This document shows positions 58,220 to 64,000 of a DNA stretch of 64,000 bases, piece by piece. How positions within the stretch are numbered: position 1 is the first letter of the stretch; each line of letters begins with the position of its first letter. The stretch lies in contig CAVXWX010000008.1 in assembly GCA_963765555.1 (NCBI GenBank), positions 62,001 through 126,000 on the forward strand, written 5' to 3'. A program made the translations under genes and the position numbers. Below the pieces are notes generated by a model. It saw only the letters and a program-made list of their open reading frames with translations, did no database searches and was not told the DNA's origin. This stretch comes from JL08 sp963765555 (GTDB lineage: Bacteria; Pseudomonadota; Alphaproteobacteria; Rhodobacterales; Rhodobacteraceae).

Positions 58220-58707
58220 TGGGCAAACGCCCGACCATCCTGTTGGGTATGGCGGGCGGTGCCCTGTGGGCGTTGGCCGTGATCTGGGGTGGTCAGCGTC
58301 TGGCCGCTGGGGCATTCATGCCCGCGAACGTCGCGCTGCTGACCGCCTTTTTTGCCCCCGGTCTGGTGATGATGGCCATGATCGGGCGGCTGGCGCAGCG
58401 GCGTTTTTTTGACGACAGCATCATCGACGGTCAGGATTTTGCACCCGGATCGCCCGCGTGGATCGATCAAAGGGTTCTGGCCAACACGATGGAACAGGCA
58501 GTGCTTGCGCTGGTGATCTGGCCGTTTGTCGCCACCACTCTGGGTGGATTTGTGGTGCTGGTGATGGGGGTTTCCTTTGCCTTGTCGCGTCTGGTGTTCT
58601 GGGTTGGATACCACCTGTCCCCGCCGCTGCGTGGGCTGGGGTTCGCGGCCACGTTTTATACAACGGTTCTGGCCGCGATCTGGTCCATCGCCGTTTGGGT
58701 GGGATGA
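58219..58707 (+). CDS. MAPEG family membrane protein
   Basis: A 162-residue protein with about four helices and the MAPEG pattern 'RVLANTMEQAVLALVIWP'. Family members are membrane glutathione-linked enzymes or remain uncharacterised. Its ATG overlaps the mutase stop (TGATG). Confidence 0.85.
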
Positions 58708-58797
58708 AGACAGGCCTGTGCCACAGGTGATTTCAGCACGCCCTGTGTCTGGAAACAGTTGAAATATTTTCAAATTCAATTTCCTATGTTGCCTGTG

Positions 58798-59469
58798 ATG
58801 GCCGAAATCGCCGATCTAACGGGCGACGGCATCGGGGGGACGCGGAATTTGAACACGAAAACCATCAAGCTGGATCATATTGCCATTGCAGGCCAAACAT
58901 TGGCCGAGGCAACAGACTGGACGGAACAGCGTCTTGGTGTACCGCTGCAACCCGGCGGCGCGCATGATGTTTTCGGCACCCACAACGAATTGCTGGGGCT
59001 GGCGGACGGGCTGTATCTTGAAGTCATCGCAATTGATCCGTCGGCCCTGCCACCCGAACGGGCGCGCTGGTTTGATCTGGACCGGTTTCAGGGGCCGCCG
59101 CGCCTGACCAACTGGATTTGTCAGGTCGAAGACCTTGATGCGGTTCTGGACGCCTTGCCACAGGCGGGTGTGCCAGTCTCGCTAAGCCGGGGGGATTTGC
59201 GCTGGCGCATGGCGGTACCCGAAAACGGGATATTGCCCTATGACAATTGTTTTCCGGCGCTGATCGAATGGCAATCGCCGGTGCATCCAAGCGCGCTGCT
59301 GACGGGGCTGGGGTGCCGCCTGTCACGCCTGACCGTAACGCACCCGCAGGCCGATACGCTTGAGGGGGAACTGGCCCCCTATCTGGACGGGCCTGTTATC
59401 GTGTTCAAAAAGGGCCCTGCGGGCCTGCATGCCGATATCGAAACGCCGGCTGGCATGCGACACCTGTAA
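58798..59469 (+). CDS. VOC/glyoxalase-like domain protein
   Basis: A 223-residue protein with a glyoxalase_3-type VOC fold: 'IKLDHIAIAGQTLAEATDWTEQRLGV', 'HNELLGLADGLYLEVIAIDP'. The family start would be near 'KTIKLDH', so the N-terminus could be a later TTG (about 58849); ATG 58798 is the nearest ATG. It does not look like methylmalonyl-CoA epimerase, which is shorter. The stop overlaps the GNAT start (TAATG). Confidence 0.78.
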   Translation: MAEIADLTGDGIGGTRNLNTKTIKLDHIAIAGQTLAEATDWTEQRLGVPLQPGGAHDVFGTHNELLGLADGLYLEVIAIDPSALPPERARWFDLDRFQGPPRLTNWICQVEDLDAVLDALPQAGVPVSLSRGDLRWRMAVPENGILPYDNCFPALIEWQSPVHPSALLTGLGCRLSRLTVTHPQADTLEGELAPYLDGPVIVFKKGPAGLHADIETPAGMRHL

Positions 59470-59963
59470 TGGCGGTGCGTGCGGCCAAAGTGCAGGACGC
59501 CGCCGCCATCTGCGACATCTGGAACAGCGTTATCCGTGATACACTGGTCACCTTCACCACCGAAGAAAAACACCCCCAAGCCATTGCCGCGCTGATCAAA
59601 AACGCGCCAAACCCGTTTTTCGTCGCGGCAAACCCATCCGGTGCGGTTGTCGGGTTTGCCACCTACGGGCCTTTCCGGTCGGGGCCGGGATATGCGTTTT
59701 GCAAGGAACATTCGATCATGCTGCACCCAAGCGCGCGCGGTCAGGGGATCGGTCACAGATTGATGGATGCACTGGAAAATGCGGCCCGCACGCAAAAGGT
59801 TCACAGCCTGATTGCGGGGATCAGCGGGCAAAACCCCGGCGCCGTTGCGTTTCACCGAAGCCTTGGATTTTCCCATGCGGGAAGTGTCAAGCAGGCGGGG
59901 TTCAAACACGGGCAGTGGATTGATCTGATCCTGATGCAGAAAATAATCGGTCAACCCCACTGA
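59469..59963 (+). CDS. GNAT family N-acetyltransferase
   Basis: A 164-residue acetyltransferase similar to phosphinothricin acetyltransferase-type enzymes. The acetyl-CoA motif is 'HPSARGQGIGHRLMDAL' (about 94-110), and 'NPGAVAFHRSLGF' is typical. Acceptor unknown. Translationally coupled to the VOC gene. Confidence 0.9.
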   Translation: MAVRAAKVQDAAAICDIWNSVIRDTLVTFTTEEKHPQAIAALIKNAPNPFFVAANPSGAVVGFATYGPFRSGPGYAFCKEHSIMLHPSARGQGIGHRLMDALENAARTQKVHSLIAGISGQNPGAVAFHRSLGFSHAGSVKQAGFKHGQWIDLILMQKIIGQPH

Positions 59964-59994
59964 CACTTGCCCCCGCAACGAGTATCGTCGCGCC

Positions 59995-60675
59995 ATGAGT
60001 TTGTGGACCCGCATTTCCGACGCCCTTGCCGCCCTCACACAGGGCGAAAGCCTGACGGCTGTCTTTGACAAATTGCGCAGCCCGCCGGAACGCAGCGTGG
60101 CCTTTGCGATTGCCGTGATTGCGCTGGGGGCCAAAATGGCCAAAGCCGACGGGCAGGTGACCCGTGACGAAGTCACCGCCTTTCGCGAGGTGTTCCAGAT
60201 CGCCGCAGATGACGAGGCGGGCGCGGCAAAAGTGTTCAATCTTGCGCGTCAGGACGTGGCCGGGTTCGAAGACTACGCGACCCGTATCCAGAAAATGTTT
60301 GCCGGTCAGGACGGGACATTGTGCGACCTGATGGAAGGCCTGTTTCACATCGCGATGGCCGACGGGTTCTATCACCCCAATGAAAACCTGTTTCTGGAGC
60401 GGGTGGCCGAGATTTTCGGCCTGCCCGATGCCAGCTTTCGGGCGCTGCGGGCGCGGTTTGTGCCCGATGCGCATCCTGATCCCTATACTGTTCTGGGGGT
60501 CAGCCCCGATACCCCGTTGAAAACCGTTCGCAAGGTCTGGCGTGAACTGGTGCGCAGCAACCACCCCGATGCGATGATCGCGCGGGGGGTTCCGCCCGAA
60601 GCGGTCAAGCTGGCGGAAAAACGGCTGATTGATATCAACCGGGCGTGGGATTCGATCAAAGAGGCGCACGGCTGA
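59995..60675 (+). CDS. TerB-DnaJ (DjlA-like) protein
   Basis: A 226-residue protein with a TerB helical domain (about 25-145: 'KMAKADGQVTRDEVTAF', 'IAMADGFYHPNE') and a C-terminal J domain (about 160-225) with the HPD motif in 'RSNHPDAMI', which would stimulate DnaK. Unlike E. coli DjlA it has no membrane segment. The stop overlaps the next ATG (TGATG). Confidence 0.9.
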   Translation: MSLWTRISDALAALTQGESLTAVFDKLRSPPERSVAFAIAVIALGAKMAKADGQVTRDEVTAFREVFQIAADDEAGAAKVFNLARQDVAGFEDYATRIQKMFAGQDGTLCDLMEGLFHIAMADGFYHPNENLFLERVAEIFGLPDASFRALRARFVPDAHPDPYTVLGVSPDTPLKTVRKVWRELVRSNHPDAMIARGVPPEAVKLAEKRLIDINRAWDSIKEAHG

Positions 60676-61700
60676 TGCGGATTGCCACGTATAACGTGGA
60701 ATGGTTCGCCAATCTTTTTGACGAAAACAGCAAATTGGTCGCGGATGACGCGTGGTCGGGGCGGCGCGATGTGACCCGCGCACAGCAGGCCGAGGCATTG
60801 GGGATCGTGTTCACTGCTTTGGATGCAGATGCGATCATGATCATCGAAGCCCCCGATCAAAGCCCGAGCCAGTCCACCGTTGCCGCATTGGAAGATTTCG
60901 CCGCCGCCTTTGACCTGCGCACAAACCGGGCCGTGATGGGGTTTGCCAACGAAACCCAGCAGGAAATCGCATTGCTTTATGATCCCGATGTGGTCAGTGC
61001 GCGCCATGATCCTTTTGGCGACGAAACGGGCAAAAAGGGCGGGATGGACGCACCCCGCTTTGACGGGGTGTTCCGGATTGATCTGGATATCGACGCACAT
61101 GAAGACCTTGTGCAGTTTTCCAAGCCGCCTTTGGAACTGGCGATGAAAACGAAATCGGGGTTTTCGTTTCGGATGATCGGTGCACATCTGAAATCAAAGG
61201 CGCCGCACGGGGCGCGCGGCCGCGATGCGATAATGCGACTGTCGATTGCCAACCGTCGCAAACAGCTGGCGCAAGCCATCTGGTTGCGCGCGCGGGTACA
61301 GGCGCATCTGGATCAGGGAACGCCGGTGATTGTGCTGGGCGATCTGAATGACGGCCCCGGACTGGACGAATACGAGGGGTTGTTCGGGCGCTCTTCGGTT
61401 GAAATCGTGATGGGGGAAAACAACGGCAATCCGTTGTTTGATCCGCATGCGCACCGCGCGCTTGCCCAGCGTATTCCCGCACTTCCGACCACATCGCGGT
61501 TTTTCATCAAGGACGAGGGCCGCTATCTGCAAGCCTTGTTGGATTACATCATGGTGTCGCAGGATTTGCGCCAAAAACAACCGGTTTGGCGGATATGGCA
61601 TCCATTGGATGATCCGGCATGCTGGGCGATTGAGGAACTGCGCGATGCTTTGCTCATCGCGTCCGATCATTTTCCCGTCACACTGGATATTGATCTTTGA
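60675..61700 (+). CDS. Endonuclease/exonuclease/phosphatase family protein
   Basis: A 341-residue cytoplasmic EEP-fold enzyme. Motifs: 'ATYNVEWFANLF' (Asn), 'MIIEAPD' (Glu), 'GAHLKSK' (His/Lys), 'VLGDLNDGPG' (Asp, Asn) and the C-terminal 'SDHFPVTLDI'. May act on DNA, RNA or a phosphoester; the substrate is not predictable. Confidence 0.9.
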   Translation: MRIATYNVEWFANLFDENSKLVADDAWSGRRDVTRAQQAEALGIVFTALDADAIMIIEAPDQSPSQSTVAALEDFAAAFDLRTNRAVMGFANETQQEIALLYDPDVVSARHDPFGDETGKKGGMDAPRFDGVFRIDLDIDAHEDLVQFSKPPLELAMKTKSGFSFRMIGAHLKSKAPHGARGRDAIMRLSIANRRKQLAQAIWLRARVQAHLDQGTPVIVLGDLNDGPGLDEYEGLFGRSSVEIVMGENNGNPLFDPHAHRALAQRIPALPTTSRFFIKDEGRYLQALLDYIMVSQDLRQKQPVWRIWHPLDDPACWAIEELRDALLIASDHFPVTLDIDL

Positions 61701-61740
61701 CCCCTTAAAAAAGGCGTCTTGATCGCGTATATTGCGCCTT

Positions 61741-62118
61741 ATGAAACAGTTTGCACCCGCCTTGTTGATTGTGGCCCTGTCTGCCGTGCCTGCCAGCGCG
61801 CAGGAACAGGATGGTGAAGGCCTGTCGCTGATGGAACGCGGCGCCCAGATGTTCATGGAAGGGATCCTGCAACAGATGGAACCGACCCTGAAAGATCTGG
61901 AAGGATTGGGCGAAGAAGTCGGGCCGGCCTTGCGCGGGTTTGCCGAACAGATGGGGCCTGCCTTGTCGGATCTTCTTGGGCAGGTTGAGGATTGGAGCGC
62001 CTATCACCCGCCTGAAATCCTGCCCAACGGAGATATTATCCTGCGCAAGAAAACACCGGATGACGTCGGGCCCGAAACAGCGCCTGAACTCGGCCCTGAC
62101 GGATCAATTGATCTTTAG
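61741..62118 (+). CDS. Exported hypothetical protein
   Basis: A 125-residue protein with a signal peptide (about 1-20, ending 'PASAQ') and an acidic helical mature part ending 'GPDGSIDL'. Similar small proteins are annotated as AAA+-family in Rhodobacteraceae without ATPase motifs; none is present here either. Confidence 0.75.
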   Translation: MKQFAPALLIVALSAVPASAQEQDGEGLSLMERGAQMFMEGILQQMEPTLKDLEGLGEEVGPALRGFAEQMGPALSDLLGQVEDWSAYHPPEILPNGDIILRKKTPDDVGPETAPELGPDGSIDL

Positions 62119-62122
62119 CGCA

Positions 62123-63667
62123 TTACGCGGCAGTACTCACATGGGTATCAGCCCCGAGCGCGGCAGCCAGTGACAGGAACCGGGCTTCGGCCACTTCTCC
62201 AAACAGCGGTACCGCCTCTGGCGTCAGGGTAAGTTCCAGCCGCTTTTTCTTGGGATACCAGCGCAGTTTCCCCATCTGCGCATCGGGCTGCATCCACAGC
62301 ATCGCACCGAACCGCATTGCCTTGCCCAGAATTTCGGCCTGCAACTGTTTCTTTTCGTCAATCAGGTTGTACAGGTCTTCGAACCGCGTGCCTTCGCGAC
62401 GGTTGCGATAGCGATGCAGCAAAGCGACGCCCAGAAACACCCGTTCGGAATGTTTCAACCCGCCCAGATTGGCCCGCGTGGCATTGTCAAAACACACTTC
62501 GGCGCGGTAATCGGGATGCGCGCGCCAGCTTACATCGTGCAGAAGGCAGGCCGCCTTGATCAGGCGTTTCTTGTCCGCCGGGGCCGACTGGAACAGCGGC
62601 ATGATGAAATTGTGCAAGGTTTTGCCAAACCCGGGCAAACGCGCATCCTTGGCCTCTGCAAAACGACAGGCTTCGATCAGGGGGTCGCGGTCGCGCAGGC
62701 GCTGCGGCATTTGTTCGTACAGCATCCCTTCGCGGATGCCATAGCTGGACAGTGCAATATCTTTGGGCCGGAAGGTGCTGATCAGCCGTTTCAGCACTTC
62801 GGCCGCAATGGGCACCAGCGCCATGCGCGCCGAAGACACACCGCATTCGTTGCGCAGCAGTTCGGGGTCGGATTTTTCGATGTATTTCACGGTTTGCGAT
62901 ACGGATCGCGCTGTCATCCGGTATTCGTGCAGCACATGCAGCGGATAGCCGCGCCGGTGCATGTCAATCCGCGCGATGGCGCGCCATGATCCCCCCACCA
63001 GAAACAACCGGTCGCGCTGGGGGCCCATCTTTTCGCCGAGGTCCTGCATAACCGATTTGATATGCGCACGGCGCCCCGCTTTGCCGCCCTTGATGTCGCA
63101 CAAGACCAGCGGGCCAAGGCGCGATGACACCCGCCGCCCGACACGGCCTTGCGAGATTTCGGCCAGTTCCATCGATGATCCGCCAATGTCGCACACCAGC
63201 CCGTAAGAGCCGGGCCAGCCAAGCAACACACCCTGCGCCGACAGGCGGGCTTCTTCCTCGCCATCGATCACCCAGATGCGCAATCCGGTTTCGCGTTCCA
63301 CGTCATTGCAAAAATCACGCCCGTCTGTGGCCTCGCGCACGGCGGCGGTGGCAACAGCCGTCAGGGGTGGAATACCCATGCCGTCGGCCAGCATCTGGAA
63401 CCGTTTGATCGCGGCCAGCGCCCGTGCACGGCCCTGCGGGCTAAGCTGGCCGGTTTCGCCTAGCCCAGCGCCAAGGGCGCACATGATTTTTTCGTTGTAA
63501 AAATAGGCCGGGCTACGGGCCGCGCCGTCAAACACCACCAGCCGGACCGAATTCGATCCGATATCAATCACCCCGACCCGCGACAGCGCACGCGCCGAGG
63601 CATCATTGAAAAGCGGACGACCGAAAGGCCCCCAATCGCTGTTGGCGGGTTCGGCTACCACGTTCAT
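62123..63667 (-). CDS. ppx: Exopolyphosphatase (Ppx/GppA family)
   Basis: A 514-residue enzyme that removes phosphate from polyphosphate ends, and possibly hydrolyses pppGpp. The actin-like fold motifs are 'GVIDIGSNSVRLVVFDG' (about 32-48), 'VATAAVREATDG', 'VIDGEEEARLS' and 'CDIGGSSMELAEI'; the C-terminal HD-like helical domain has 'LLHDVSWRAHPDYR'. It lies 89 bp downstream of ppk1 on the same strand. Confidence 0.93.
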   Translation of the reverse strand: MNVVAEPANSDWGPFGRPLFNDASARALSRVGVIDIGSNSVRLVVFDGAARSPAYFYNEKIMCALGAGLGETGQLSPQGRARALAAIKRFQMLADGMGIPPLTAVATAAVREATDGRDFCNDVERETGLRIWVIDGEEEARLSAQGVLLGWPGSYGLVCDIGGSSMELAEISQGRVGRRVSSRLGPLVLCDIKGGKAGRRAHIKSVMQDLGEKMGPQRDRLFLVGGSWRAIARIDMHRRGYPLHVLHEYRMTARSVSQTVKYIEKSDPELLRNECGVSSARMALVPIAAEVLKRLISTFRPKDIALSSYGIREGMLYEQMPQRLRDRDPLIEACRFAEAKDARLPGFGKTLHNFIMPLFQSAPADKKRLIKAACLLHDVSWRAHPDYRAEVCFDNATRANLGGLKHSERVFLGVALLHRYRNRREGTRFEDLYNLIDEKKQLQAEILGKAMRFGAMLWMQPDAQMGKLRWYPKKKRLELTLTPEAVPLFGEVAEARFLSLAAALGADTHVSTAA

Positions 63668-63756
63668 TCAATCCCCCGTCTTCCGGTTTTCTGGCGCGCC
63701 TGCAAAATGCGTCAGCGACGGGCAAGGGTCAATCGCCGTCAAGGCGCAAATGGGCA

Positions 63757-64000
63757 CTAATCGTCCGTGTGGGTCAGTTGTGGCACATCCGACGCACCCG
63801 CCGAGCCCCGCCCCGAAAGCGACGGGTTTTCCATGAAAAAGCGGTGGCAGTTAAAGGCAAATGTGCCCTGCGGCACATCCGGGCGCACAAATTTGCCATC
63901 CGGCGTCATAACCCAGCTTTGCGCAACATCGGCCAGGTTTGCGGCCATGATCTGGCTGACGATCTGCGCCTTGACCGTGGCGTTGTTGATTTCGACAAGT
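63757..64000 (-). CDS. ppk1: Polyphosphate kinase Ppk1, C-terminal fragment
   Basis: Only the last 80 residues are in the window. They match the Ppk1 C-terminus: 'KAQIVSQIMAANLADVAQSW', 'FNCHRFFMENPSLSGRGSAG'. The enzyme makes polyphosphate from ATP. Position directly before ppx fits the usual ppk-ppx operon. Confidence 0.9.
   Translation of the reverse strand, partial: LVEINNATVKAQIVSQIMAANLADVAQSWVMTPDGKFVRPDVPQGTFAFNCHRFFMENPSLSGRGSAGASDVPQLTHTDD

Noticed and set aside
58798..59469. Methylmalonyl-CoA epimerase
   Set aside because: Although close to the mutase, the protein has a longer glyoxalase_3-type VOC fold and lacks the short epimerase layout.

Overview
The window is typical of a marine alphaproteobacterium of the Rhodobacteraceae (Roseobacter group). 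It is GC-rich, and the gene content fits that family: a split pccB/pccA propionyl-CoA carboxylase with a PccR-type regulator, methylmalonyl-CoA mutase, choline sulfate and choline import and degradation genes, DUF1127 and DUF6497 proteins, and a Ppk1-Ppx pair. No tRNA, rRNA, CRISPR array, IS element or prophage gene was found. The species cannot be named from the sequence alone.

Layout. 1-4.75 kb: a minus-strand set running small ORF, XpaC-like, TelA-like, DUF2927 lipoprotein, SPFH protein, zinc-ribbon protein, which resembles a membrane-stress module. 4.9-6.3 kb: a 23S rRNA pseudouridine synthase and tadA. 6.3-7.0 kb: an AT-rich stretch with two tiny putative membrane proteins and inverted repeats. 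7.0-9.7 kb: a UPF0173 hydrolase and gatC-gatA. 9.7-14.7 kb: a lipoprotein, a cell-wall amidase, RNase P RNA (rnpB), rpmG, a protein with a CTERM-like tail, a Bax1-I family protein and a DUF1127 protein. 14.8-25 kb: a LysR regulator, a quinone oxidoreductase, an XRE regulator, hisN, two purine deaminases, mgtE, 5-FCL, and a PepSY / cytochrome b / LuxR set. 25-34.7 kb: a YmdB-like phosphoesterase, transporters (DMT and SLC13), yebC, a nitroreductase and a divergent ArgP/LysE pair. 34.8-42.3 kb: choXWV (choline ABC importer) divergent from betI-betC-GST-betA. 42.3-44.6 kb: a radical SAM/SPASM protein, a nuclease and a DUF465 protein. 44.6-58.2 kb: the propionyl-CoA cluster pccR, MFS, pccB, small secreted proteins, pccA and the mutase, with TTTGCAAA operators. 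58.2-64 kb: MAPEG, VOC, GNAT, TerB-DnaJ, an EEP nuclease, ppx and the end of ppk1.

The most striking property of the sequence is about 32 single-base frame disruptions in 18 otherwise well-preserved genes. Thirty are +1 insertions and two are deletions, and no internal stop or decay accompanies them. Insertion-biased sequencing or assembly error is the likeliest cause. I therefore annotate these genes as one CDS each and give the approximate site of each shift. The systems best supported as working units are choline sulfate and choline uptake and oxidation under BetI, and propionyl-CoA to succinyl-CoA conversion under PccR.
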